Source: Serinus canaria (taxonomy: Eukaryota; Chordata; Aves; Passeriformes; Fringillidae). Taken from it: a DNA stretch of 64,000 bases. The position numbers and the translations under genes were made by a program. A model generated the notes under the pieces. That model was not told where the DNA came from and made no database searches. It saw only the letters and a program-made list of their open reading frames with translations. Shown piece after piece: positions 52,890 to 64,000 of this stretch (the stretch's first letter is position 1; each line of letters begins with the position of its first letter). The DNA lies in NCBI RefSeq assembly GCF_022539315.1, contig NC_066316.1, positions 99,814,179 to 99,878,178 of the forward strand. The letters run 5' to 3'.

Positions 52890-53338
52890 AGGGTGCCGGG
52901 CCGGGCTGTGCGAGCTAGGCTGTACTGTGCGGGCCGGGCCGGGCTATGCGGGCCGGGCTGTGCGGGCCGGCCTGGGCTATGCGGGCGGCTGTGCGGACTG
53001 GGCTGTGCGGGCCGAGCTGAACTGCGCGGGCTGGGCTGGACTGTGCGGGCCGGCCTGGGCTATGCAGGCCGGGCTGTGCGGGCCGGGCCGGGCTGGGCTG
53101 TGCGGGCCGGCCTGGGCTATGCGGGCGGCTGTGCGGACTGGGCTGTGCGGGCGGCTGTGCGGATTGGGCTGTGCGGGCCGGGCTGGGCTGTGCGGGCCGG
53201 GCTAGGCTGGACTGTGCGAGCCGGCCTGGGCTATGCGGGCGGCTGTGCGGATTGGGCTGTGCAGGCCGGGCTGTGCGGGCCGGGCCGGGCTGTGCGGGCA
53301 GAGCTGAAGTGTGCGGGCCGGGCCGGGCTGTGCGGGCC
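52890..53338 (+). repeat. GC-rich minisatellite, about 15-bp unit (ggctgtgcgggccgg)
   Basis: About 450 bases of degenerate tandem repeat around the unit ggctgtgcgggccgg, with variants ctgggctatgcgggc, ggactgggctgtgcg and ctgaactgcgcgg. The unit length is a multiple of three and lacks stop codons, so both strands are open: 223 codons on the plus strand (AGLCGP-like repeats) and 187 on the minus (ARPAQP-like repeats). These frames are by-products of the repeat, not evidence of a protein. The block is extremely GC- and CpG-rich in an otherwise AT-rich window. The GC-rich sequence continues without the repeat to about 53.45 kb. Confidence 0.9.
52931..52952 (+). other. G-quadruplex motif in the GC-rich minisatellite
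   Basis: Four GGG runs separated by loops of 2, 2 and 6 bases (ggg-cc-ggg-cc-ggg-ctatgc-ggg) fit the canonical G3 motif. Several other GGG clusters follow through the minisatellite. Confidence 0.6.
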
Positions 53339-53460
53339 CTCAGCGCCACCGCAGCCGCGGGTGTGCCCTGACACCTCGTGGTGCTGTGGGGAAGCACGGG
53401 GAGCTCTCCGACACGCCGGGACGGCTGCACCCCCCGGGCTAGACACGGGTTAGGGCACCC
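53339..53460. other. GC-rich unique flank of the minisatellite
   Basis: About 120 bases of CpG-rich non-repetitive sequence (accgcagccgcgggtg, gacacgccgggacggctg). It could be a small CpG island or simply the eroded edge of the repeat. I see no TATA box and no recognisable first exon. Confidence 0.4.
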
Positions 53461-56400
53461 TGGTTTTCCTTTAAACAAATTACTGCGTCAGGGCAGTCCC
53501 GGGTTGTAGAGCTGCCAGGCAGGAGAGGTTTCTAGTCCAGCCTGCTGGAGTACAGCTGCTCTGCACAGGAAAGCAGAGACTGAAGTCATTAAGTGATTGT
53601 TTGATAATAAAGGGAAGTGCAAGAAGTGCAAAGGACAGAGTTAAACTCCACCTATAAATGGGCCTTGGGCAGGAAGGGCTGGATGCTTCAGCCCTGCATA
53701 TGCTGAATTGCTGGCAGAGGTCATTGCAGACCAGGGGCACAATGAAAGACAAAGGTTATAATTTTCACAGGTCCTTTGCTTTACATCATACAAGTTCATT
53801 GGCTGATGTTTGCTACCTCTTTGCAACCTATAATATAAAAACTCCTACCATCTGGCTTATGGCACTAAATTTAAGGAATGGAATAAATGAGAGAAACAGT
53901 ATCAAACAGTAGAAGTCTATTATCAGGTGAAAAAATTGCTCCTTTGTCATAGTGATACTGGCTTTGTTCTCCTGTGTTTCTTGGGTTGAATCTAATTGTA
54001 AAGAGGATAAGGATGCATATTAGAAATACCTTGGCAAGTTCTAAGTACTTTCTCAATTCTTGCCACATTAGTGGGACAGTGGATACCACAACATTTAGAA
54101 ACATATTGCAACAGATAAATGTGTGAATGTACATCATAAGAGGAGGTAACTGCAAAATTAGAGGGATATAATATTGTTTGCTTATTGTCTTCTGGTCACA
54201 CCCATTAAACTCTAATTATTTGATGATGTTTTGAAATTATGGTTGCTGTTCTATATGTTTCTTTGTAGAAACTGGGTAGGTTTTCCACATAGAACAGAAA
54301 TTGATGCATAAAGTCACTTGACAGAGTTGACAGAACTTGTAGTTTGGGTTACTGGATGTAGAGAAGATAAACTTCTTTGCTTCCACCTTCATTTTCTGAA
54401 TGTGGTATGCGGAAAGGGAAAGTAGTGATGTTGACTTCACCATTCCAAAAAATGGAAAAACAAGTGAAGATAAGGGAGTCTTCTGGGAGGAACCACAACA
54501 AAGAAGGGAGCGGTGAGAGGGGAAAGCTGCTATTCCTTAGCCTAATCTTTGATTCTTACTAGGCAGTGCTCTCTTACCTTGAATCTACCATTCAAGAATT
54601 ATTTGGGCTGGTAAAGTTGAAATAGTTTTGTTTTGGTGGAGTTTCTTTGTTTTGTTTTTTGTTTTCTTTTTAAGTGGCATGGACTATTGATATTTCATTG
54701 GGAGGAAAAACGTCCTTAATTTTCCTGCCAATTAACAGGCTGTGATCCATTTCTGTCACTTGTACCTGCCAGAACTAATCCAGAACATTGGCTAAGACTT
54801 TCCAGAGGTGTAAGAAACCTAGAAACAATGTTTTCAGACACCATCCATAATGATGGCCAGCAGTAGCTGCAGTACTATGTGCTGTTCTCAAAGTTATAAA
54901 ATTGAGGGAACTTCATTTCAGTTTGCATTATGAAATTGTAGCACAATTTCAGTGATATTGGTTTGCATTCTGGAAAGACAAAAGGACAAGAAGTAGTACA
55001 TCAATCACACAGAAAAAATCAACACCCAAGTCCTAGCACTTTTCCAGGTTTATATATTCTCCTTATTAATGCCCTAAACAGTGGGGGCAGTAGAAAAGAC
55101 ATGACTATGGAAGGAATTAACTTTCTTCCAAATATATCTGCAGCTTAACTTGTTCCCTTCTGAAAGTTGTTTGTGTCTTGGTCTCCTCTCTCCACATGGG
55201 ACACGTGTATTTTGATCATGCTTGTCCTTGTTACTGATTTTCTTTAAAATAAACTTCCTTTTTTTTCCTCTCTTTCTCCATTTTCCTGAGAAGTCTTCCT
55301 GAGAAACTCGTTATCCATAAAAAGATAAACAAGGCAGTGCTCTAAGTAGCCGTCAAGGCAGAAAATTGTGGGGGAATATGAAAAAAAGAGAGATCTAACT
55401 TGCTTAAACTTTGTGGAAAGCTCAAAAGGAATAGTGATGTAGAAATACTCAGGTTATAACTTGAAAATTGTGTAAGAAAGGACAGGAGATGTAGAAATGC
55501 TGGGAATGTTAGAGAAAGGGTCTGAGAGCATTTGTGGAAGACAAATTGTAGGTAAGATGAGTATTCTGTGGGGATGTAAAGAAGTCTGTTGATAATTAAA
55601 GCAGTGAAAGATACCTTTAGCTGATAAAAAAGAAATACATACAATTATTTCTAGGATTCTTTCTGTTAGTCACTATTCTGAGCTTACATCACTAACTCAA
55701 AAAATCAAGATTTGACATAGTGATATCTGTCCATGCAATAACAGCTCTGTCATCTGCGATGTGACTTATTGTAATATTTTGAGTAGAAATATATTTTATC
55801 TCTTAACATACATTTCAATGTGAACATAAATCTTTCGGGGACAAGAGAAGTCTTAGTTTGACTTCCAGTGCTCTGGAAATGATTATGATCCATCTTTTAT
55901 AGATCAGGGAAAGGAAATGAGCATAGCACTGGTGGAACAGCACTCCTAATGTTAACCTCCAACATCTTGTATTCTGTCTCATTTTATTAATAAGCACTAC
56001 CCTGACTGCAAGACAGTGAACAAGTCTCATGACTCCTTACTATATAGGTTTATATACGTTATTTTCATAACCAAAGTATCTGGAACTTAAGTAAATACAT
56101 GGTAATTGTCTATTGCCATAGTATGTACTTTTACTCCATGGCAATGTAACAGTCACAAAAGCCTCATGATGGCTCTTGTGTCTTCTTTACTGCCAAGGAT
56201 TTTAAGGAAATATGTTAAGTAAACCCATTGCCTCTCTTTCCACAAAATGCAGAGTATATTGCTCCAGTACTAAAAGATGTCCAAACATCCTTATCCTTGT
56301 GTTCAATATTTTTTACTTTGACAACAGTGGGAGAAATTAACTTTATATGAAATATTACTTTATTTTAATATCAGAATTCATAAATAAATGCATAACCTGC

Positions 56401-59400
56401 AAAATTATGAATTATAAGTATACCAAAAATATTATCAAATTCATCTTGAGGTACTGGTTTGGGCCTGTAAAATAAGAGGAACATGTAAAGATATCTACAA
56501 CAAGGGAACATCTGGAGGAATTGTTTTTTTAAACTGCCAGTGAATCATAGAGGAATTTATTCTGATAAAGGATTTCAGTCATAAATCCAAGGAGTTAACA
56601 TTTGTCTACACTTCAAGGTTGCATTTGTCTTTTGGCGGCCTGAGTTAGAACAAAATCATGACAGAGGTTCTTGGAATTAAGTACAGTTTGTTCTGCCAAG
56701 TCTTGATTCCCAAAGCAATCCATGCTCAGGTAAAGAGGGTCACTGCATCAATAATTAGCTTGAACTTTCCAGGAAGAAAAAGTAACATACAAGTTGTCAG
56801 GTCTAAATATGCAATGGGAACAAAATTCTGCAGTTATGCCAAGACTAACAAGTGATGGAAATGGAAATCTATTTTTAAGACAAATAAGATTGTATAGGGC
56901 ATTTATTCAACACATGATCCTACTTATCTTTTGGTAAGTTTTTTTTTATTGAACTCACACATGATTTTAATCTTCTCCCATATTAATCATAACTATTATT
57001 TCTGTCTTTTTTTACTCTTTTTCTAATGTATGATGTGCTTTTTTAATGCATTCTTCTGCCCTTGATTTCTCGTTGTTAAACTGGGTGCAGTTCTATTGTT
57101 TTTCATACAGAGAGATTATAGGTACAATAATATGAAGAAGACAGAAGAAACTGAAGTTTAATATTCCCTGTCTTTGCATTTTGTTTCAACAAGATAGCAG
57201 CACATAAATGAAAATTACACCTGAATTTCTTTTGTTACTCCCACCTGGTTTATTCTGGGTACACACTGAATTTACTACAGCAAAATCTCTGCTGAACATG
57301 GTTGAAAAAGTTGAAAAGCAAAGGCTCCTGACTGCAGAGCAATTCTTTTTTTTTTTTATCCCTATTCACCTTTGCAAACTTTAATTCAATTCCTCAGTCA
57401 ACCATTCTGTGTAATGAGACCTGGCTGGAACTTTCTATATTGATTTGTGTAAAGTCTCTTTCTCTTGGGACTTATTTATTCTACCTCATCCTACTTTGCT
57501 CTCTCTTTCTATTGTTTCCCTGATCTTTATGTCTCCCTGGCTTTTGTACTGTAATATTTTTTCCCTGCTGCTCATTGTGATAAGAACCAAGGCCTTATTC
57601 TTTTTCCCCCAACTGTTCAGGTGAAATATCTCACTTCTATTCAAATGTTAACTTCATGCTTAAATAACTTTGCATTAGAGTAAATTTAAAAGGAAAAAGT
57701 CGATGACATTTCTGTGTTATGAGTGAGCCAATGAATATTTCAAATATTCTTACGCAGAGAATTCTATAACAAGTGTTGAAATATACCTGTGTTTGCTATG
57801 CCTGTCCCAACCACTATAAGATTATTCAGTTCCTACCTACCTACTTAATGTGAAATCTGAAGTATTTTCAGGCAGTTTTTTGTTCCTCTGAAATATATAG
57901 GCTTTTTTTTTCTAAAATATATTTAATATATTACACTTAAGAGAGGCCATTTAAAACAAAATTGACTTTTTCATTACATAGTTTATTATTTTGAGAGTGA
58001 AATACCAAAATAAACACTTTTTTGACATTACAATGTGGTTAGGACATTTGCAAATGTTTTCAAGCCTATCAGCTTTACAAAAAATCAGAATCATCAAGCA
58101 GTTCTAGTTTCTATTCAACCTTATCTTCTGTTCCTTTGTTTTTCCCAGCTCTTTGATGTATACTAAAACTTTAGACACTTTATATAAGTACATATTAATG
58201 AACAGAATATTCTCAAATATCTTCATTTTGAAAATAGGTCTTTACCACTGAATTCTCTAAAAGTTACTATTAGTAGCTGTTGCTATGGTGGTGCAGAACC
58301 TGTGGTTGTGTAATAAAAGGAAATAGTGGTTCAAATATACCATAAAAACTTTTTTTCCCTAAAATTTTATAATCTGTCCATCATCCTGACCAAGGTACAG
58401 CACTAGACACTCTTATACATATCCTGCTTCTGGTGGATTGTAACGTGGGTGCCTCATAAATATTGGTTCTTCTTATGACTGACAGCAGTACCGAGATAGT
58501 GTTCCTACTTTTGTGTTGGGTACTGATTCACCAGGAGCCAGCAAGGAATGAGAGCAGAGCAATGCCTTAAATTGTGAAGGAAGGGGAGCAGGAGAACAAG
58601 TTATTAAGGAGCAGTCAAGAGGAATTACATTTTCTGAGGTTTAAAGAACAGACCTGTGAACAGATCTAGGAGTTAATCATGGATTAACACTGCTGGAAGT
58701 GAGGGAGTCTGCTCAGACTCAGTAAAGCTTGTGCTGGGTAGTGTTTAAAGGCATTATCTCACAAAAGATGGGCATTGCCATGGAAAATGTAAGCAAGGAC
58801 TGCAATTATTTGCATTAAAACAGCATGACTAATCTGCTGGTTTTGCTTTATCTGAACAGGCAATTCTCTGATGGGTTTAAGAGTCTCCCAGCTTCTTAAT
58901 TTTTTTAAACATGTATAAAGTGGTGGCTTCTAGGGTACCTGGTTAACAGAAGAATTTTTATTGGCTCTGAGGAGCTGATGTTACATTTTAAGTACTATTA
59001 TAGGAGACAGTAGAGATAAACTATACAAAATTCTTCTATCTTAGCAAAGACATCTATTAGTTGTCTCACTTGGGGCTAGCTGGGCTTCATTCCCTTCAGA
59101 AACACTTCCTGAGAGTGATTCATCTCAATATAAGACAGATAAATTAAACAGTTCCAAAGTTAGCCAAGTCCCATGCTGAACTAATGTATTTGTTGCTTGT
59201 AATGCAGATCCCAAGATTTACTGTACCAAGAATGGCTAAAATAACTTTCTTCCCTTTCCTTTCCACCCCCTCTGTTCTCAGTATGGATGTACTGAGAAAA
59301 GGCACAAGGACTCCATGTAAACGTCAGGTTTATTCCACTTTTGGCCTTGACAATTATCAGGGTCTGAATGGCTGTAGACCATTTTTAGTACTTCTGGTGG

Positions 59401-61664
59401 AGATATTTGGTGTTTTGTGGTCTGCATGGCAGAATTTGGCCTACACAGGGTGTTAAGAGTTACTTGTTTGGAAGTCTGTCTTTCTTTCTGTGCAGCACTG
59501 AGTGAAAAGGCTATTTTTTCAAACAGAAATAGTCACATTACATTACATATTCTTGTCCAGGATCCATATTTCCACTCTCTCTGTATGGGTTTTAGCTCTT
59601 GCATAAAGTACCCGCTTTTGGATGTACCACCTTTGTGGTATTAAATGTTAGATTTGAATGCATTTCCTAAAATAAATATATATGCAGTGAATAACATGAC
59701 ATATTTCATGATTTCATGATTTCTCTGCTTTGCCATGAAGTTAGGGAAAGAAAAGCTTTAAGGTTAATGGTCTCAGTGGCAACACGGTCATAGTTTGAAG
59801 ATGACACCTATCACAGCAGGGAGATGAAGAAGATCAGGTTGCTTCCTCCTGCAAAGCAGGGTTTCCTGGTTCCCAGTGGGAGCCAGGACACCACTGATGC
59901 CATTGTGTCAGAAAAAGGTGCTGGTCACCTCTGGAAGAGTCTCCCACTGCTGTCTGAAGCTGTAGTTCCCAAATAAAGCCAAATTTGGAAGAAGCAGCAT
60001 TACCTCCAACCTCCAGGCATGCAGCACACCGATGAAATTCTTTAAGTACTGCTCTTGTCACCTTTGCTACAAGGTCACTACCTGTGGTGATGTTTGTTTG
60101 CTGGAGCTCTGCTATCTAATATGCATTGGAACTGTTTGCCAAACTGTCTAATTGGTTTGCTGTTGTAATTTTCAAAATTAGTAAGAGAAGTCTAGAGTCA
60201 GCAGTATATTTTATTTTGTTCATAGTGTAGAATTTTTATGGTACTGTCCAATTATCTAAGGATTGAGGAACAGAAGAACTGGTGTAAAAATCAATGAAAT
60301 TGATTTCTATCAGGTATAATACTGAAAACTGATGTTTATTGCATGGTCCTCATCACCGCAGGTATATGAACTCTCACATAGCAAGCTGAAGTTTATGATC
60401 TTCATAATAAATTAGAGAAAACAAGAGGGGACACTGTAAAATAAAGTATAGGAATTCTTCAGTTTTGCCCCAGAAGAAATTTCTCTGAATGTATTTTGTT
60501 CTTCATTTCTTCTCATCCCTGTCTGCTTCAGTTCCCCAGGGATAGGACCCTTTCTCTTCAGAGCAGCTGCTCCAATTGGGCGAGGAGGATTCCTCCCTTC
60601 CAAACAAAGGGGAACACATGCTGAGCTGTGGCCTCCCATCAGCACTGCAGGAGCCTCCAGCTGTCCATCGCTCTCCTTTGTTCAGCCCCCGAGCTCAGCA
60701 GAATTATTGGGTGTCCAGAGTTAAACAAAAACACAAATGTTTGCAAGGTCAAGGCCCAAGAGGCTTCCAAAAGCAAAGACTGTTGCATGCTATTGCCAGG
60801 ACAGAATAATTTGGGGCACTTATTACTCACCAAGAGAAGTACAGCTGTCATTGTCTGCAGTAGTATAAATAGTAATAATAATCAGAAAAAACTGCTGGTT
60901 TGGGGAAACGACAAAACCACAACCTGAAAGACCAAGGCTTTGTTCTTCACTTTGGGGTTTGGTACTTTATCAAAACGTTAAATTCACATTTGTTTGCATT
61001 ACTCCATCTAGAAGGTCACCAAAAATAGTCGGCTCCAGAGAGGTGACAACTATTGATCTTCAGCCACTGAATGGTGTTTCAAGTCTTGGAGAGGTCTGTT
61101 CCCTCTAGGTTCTTGGACGTTTTTAAGTCCTTGTTGGTCTTTTCTATTTCTTTTTAATGATGACTACAAAACCGTTATTATGAATACAAAACAGTACTGT
61201 TTAATGTTGATCAAAAGTATTTTTTTTTAAATTACACACAAATTTATCTGTGGTGAATAATTTTCTTACAGATTTTGTAATTCGATGCTGATAAATTAAT
61301 TTCGTGCTCTCTATATCAACCTTTCTATTTCCTAAACTTTATTTGGAAAGCTAGAATACACTTAAAAATAACTGAAGGAGAACTGTTAATATAGGAGAGT
61401 TTATCTGCATACTATTTTAATTACTTTTTTGAACATTTTCACCTCAGAATAAAGTATTGATGTAGTATTGATGAGAAGAAAATAAAGGGGAAAGTTGAAT
61501 TCAATGCTTTGTGTTCTGAAATCATGAAAAAAATAAACTTTGCTCAGTTACAGCTGTGATAGATGAGTGATGTGATGGCTGACTCTCACATAAAAGGCAA
61601 ATAGTATGTATATATGTTAGGAGAAGTTTTATAGATTTATAGTTATGTTTTACCCCCCTTAGGT
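53461..61664. other. Unique AT-rich non-coding DNA, no gene recognised
   Basis: About 8 kb with only short open frames (at most about 100 codons). No CR1, LTR, RNA gene or known domain was recognised. Homopolymer T and A runs are common (for example near 54.64, 57.34 and 57.90 kb). Confidence 0.5.
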
Positions 61665-61974
61665 TGTTATTATGAGCTGACCTGGGTTTGGGACATTTGG
61701 GCGGGTCGGTTTGTTACTATGGCAGCGTCTGACCTCCAATCAAGATGTAAGGAAGTGAACTCCACCACTGGAGTTCAAAGAAGAAGCTGATGGACAGAAC
61801 TTTGGGAGGGACTAAAGGGTTAAAAGACACACCCATTATGTTGTTGAGCGCATGGTGGTAAAAATCCTCGGCTCCTGGTGCTGTAATATTTTCTCTATTC
61901 AGTCTTTTGTTGTATTTTTGAAAAGGCTTTAATAAACCTTTTTAAAATTTTAAAAGTGAGTAGCAGTTCTCACA
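61665..61974 (+). mobile_element. LTR-like segment of an avian endogenous retrovirus (probable solo LTR)
   Basis: The plus-strand segment begins TGTTATTATGAG and ends ...GTTCTCACA, so it has TG...CA ends. A TTAAAAG element lies at 61820-61826 and could act as a TATA-like box. About 110 bases further on, an AATAAA signal (61931-61936) sits in 'ggctttaataaacctttt', followed by a U5-like tail of about 40 bases. The order U3, TATA-like, AATAAA, short U5 fits an LTR of about 310 bases. No gag, pol or env remnants flank it. I found no clear 4-6 bp target duplication, so the exact ends are uncertain (CA could also be at 61979). The subfamily is unassigned. Confidence 0.6.
61931..61936 (+). promoter_or_regulatory. 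Polyadenylation signal within the plus-strand LTR
   Basis: AATAAA about 40 bases before the CA end of the LTR-like segment, the usual place for the R-region signal. Confidence 0.5.
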
Positions 61975-62656
61975 CTGCAGAATTAGCAGATATTTGAAAT
62001 AGAAAAATCCAGAAAGATTTTTCAATCTTTATGACATGTTGTATATCATTTTCATAAAAATCAAGAGTTTAAAGTAAAGAAATACATGAAGAGTCCTGAA
62101 AAAAAAGTAATTTTTCACTGCAAGTACACATGGAATCTTTAGCCAGCTGCTAGTCTTTTTTATCCAGTTAATTCAGTTCATGTAGGAATTCTAATAATTT
62201 GTTGATTTGGATCCCTTCCACACTTATTCTTGTTTAAGCATATTCCTGGGGTACCTGCAGCAGGTTCACTGAACTCCACCAGTTATGGGTAGCAGTGGAT
62301 CAGGTTAGTCAGAAAGTCCTGAACCCATTAAAAGGTGGTGCCTACTTTAGAATAGTCTTTATTATGACATCCTGTGAAATCTTTTCTTTCAAAACTCACA
62401 AATTTTTTCTTTTCTGAACTCACAAACTACCCACTGAAAAGGTCTTCCATCATTTTTAGAAAGTCTGGATAGGTTCAGTCTAAGAGATTGGCCTCTGTAT
62501 TAAATCAAAAGGGTGATTTCTCCATTCTTAAGCGGGTTAAGGAAGTGACCATTCCTCTGTTATGACAGAAATACAATAAGGAGAGTCTTGTCTGACTGTT
62601 TTGTACTCAGAGGAAGTAAAGGTGGGCTCTTTAGGGTGCAGCATGGGAAGATTTTG

Positions 62657-62711
<55 letters not shown>

Positions 62712-62946
62712 AGTAAGTAGTGGTTGAGCTCACATTTTTGCTCAGTAACAGCATTCCCTTTACCTGCAAATTAATACTAAATTCTTATTTCCAGTACTAA
62801 GGTGCCCTGAGATAGGGTATGATCACTGTAAAATGGCGTTTTTAACCTTCTTTATTTTGAGAAGTCAATAAAACAGTGCATATACTGAATCTATTTTTCT
62901 CCTTTTCTCCTGGTTTTGGCTTATATGTGTCAAATAGGGTTTTGGA
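61975..62946. other. Unique AT-rich DNA containing the CA microsatellite
   Basis: Apart from the (CA)n tract listed separately, I see no gene, transposon or RNA gene here. Confidence 0.5.
62659..62709 (+). repeat. (CA)25 microsatellite
   Basis: 51 bases of uninterrupted CA, beginning after 'gattttgaa' and ending before 'ttagtaagtag'. Perfect tracts of this length are usually highly polymorphic. Confidence 0.98.
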
Positions 62947-63047
62947 GGCAGCATCTCTGTGTATATAGTGTGCACTAGCACTGGTCCAATTGGAGTTCCT
63001 CCAGATGGATCAATGCTAGTGCACACTGTACACATAAAGATGCTACC
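62947..63047. repeat. 101-bp near-perfect palindrome (49-bp stem, 3-nt loop), hairpin RNA or palindromic MITE candidate
   Basis: The left arm 62947-62995 and the right arm 62999-63047 are reverse complements at 40 of 49 positions, with no gaps, around the loop ttc. The centre of the stem has 14 matching pairs in a row (62967-62980, agtgtgcactagca, with 63014-63027). Eight of the nine mismatches are transitions, as expected from decay of a once perfect palindrome. A transcript of either strand would fold into a long hairpin of pre-miRNA-like or longer size. I recognise neither a named miRNA nor a named transposon here. Confidence 0.85.
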
Positions 63048-64000
63048 TACCTGATGTTTAAACATCTGAAATGTAGAAAAATTACCTAGCAATGCAAAGA
63101 GTACAAGTAAGCACATGAAATAAAGGAGCAGTGGTCTCCAGCACCAGCAAGGGAATGGAAATGATCAGCCTCTCTTCAGAAGGAAGAGCTGGCTGCTGTG
63201 TCCTTATGCTGTCCCTTCCAGGAGCACCTGGTGTGATCAGAGCAGGACCACATTGGTATTTCTAACAGTAGGAGGTTCCCCTGACAGGGAGCAGGTGATC
63301 CTCAGGTTGTCCTGAGCTCTGTTGAGGTCAAGATTAAGGCAGAGATGGCCTTGGATTTGTACAGTTTAAACTATCTTTCAACTCTAACACAAGGGAACAA
63401 CATGTTCTCAGAAGTGATTAAAATTCAGGCTGTATTTCTGACACTGTTGGTTCCCATTTCCTGGCTAAATTATATCACAAGAAAATATAGTCCAGCCTAC
63501 CTGCGTTCACCTGTGGGCACAAGAGGATAAAGTAGCCTTCATTTCTGCCTTAATATACTGCACAGTGCTCCTGGCAGTGGGAGATGTCTGCTGCCTTCCC
63601 ACCCAGAGGAGTCTATATTTCAGCATGAGTGCAGTGATCCATGTACTGTTATTATCACACCATACAATGCAATCTCTAAAACACCTTGGGGTCCATCTCT
63701 GTTGGATGAAAGACATTATAAAATGAAAAGTATGCTCATAACAGTTTGAAGTAGAATATTGCATTAGCCTCATTGGGCTACAGTGATGGATTAAGGGGAG
63801 CCGTTGCCCTCGAGAAGAAAAGGCCTGAGTGAGTTATGTACTCCATTTTCAATGCATGCCAAGTCTACATTTATTAAAAGGAGTTTCAGCATACTCTGGC
63901 AGAAAGCTGAAAAAGTCACAGGGAGGTGACCAGCTTTTGTTAATAGCTCATTAACACTATTTGTCATACTTAGAACTCTAAAGTACACACAGAAATGGCA
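63048..64000. other. Unique non-coding DNA to the window end
   Basis: Short open frames only (at most 88 codons); no repeat family, RNA gene or known domain recognised. Confidence 0.5.

Noticed and set aside
52782..53453. 223-codon plus-strand open frame and the 187-codon minus-strand frame opposite it
   Set aside because: Both are products of a stop-free 15-bp GC-rich minisatellite. The peptides are simple repeats (AGLCGP-like and ARPAQP-like), with no domain or start context.

Overview
The window looks like AT-rich, gene-poor nuclear DNA from a bird, most likely a songbird or another neoavian. The evidence is several decayed CR1 LINE copies, with the CR1 3' ends typical of birds (near-matches to 'tccaacctaaatgattctatgattc') and CR1 ORF2 peptides. 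Two LTR-like segments resemble solo LTRs of avian endogenous retroviruses. I found no bacterial-type operons, no rRNA or credible tRNA genes, no CRISPR array, and no protein-coding gene that I can name. Most open frames are at the length expected by chance at this base composition, or lie inside repeats.

Layout. From 1 to about 11.6 kb there is unique AT-rich DNA with small microsatellites. At 11.67 kb there is a CR1 3' end (minus). At 17.16-18.05 kb there is an internally deleted CR1 that still keeps one ORF2 reading frame from the endonuclease end to the start of the reverse transcriptase. A short CR1 end lies at 23.7 kb (plus). At 27.9-28.55 kb a minus-strand LTR-like segment abuts a minus-strand CR1 that has lost its 3' tail. 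At 29.46-30.03 kb the minus strand holds the longest non-repetitive open frame, about 190 codons, which I do not recognise. Two plus-strand CR1 pieces follow at 30.6 and 31.3 kb. A perfect 18-bp hairpin sits at 32.56 kb, a palindromic relic at 36.82 kb, a (TTCCC)n/(TTACC)n tract at 39.6 kb, a GC-rich minisatellite at 52.9-53.34 kb, a plus-strand LTR-like segment at 61.67 kb, a (CA)25 microsatellite at 62.66 kb, and a 101-bp hairpin at 62.95 kb.

There is no evident multi-gene system. The features most worth a second look are the 49-bp-stem hairpin at 62.95 kb, the GC-rich minisatellite, the perfect hairpin at 32.56 kb and the long unrecognised minus-strand frame at 29.5-30.0 kb. Family names rest on recalled consensus features, not on a database search.
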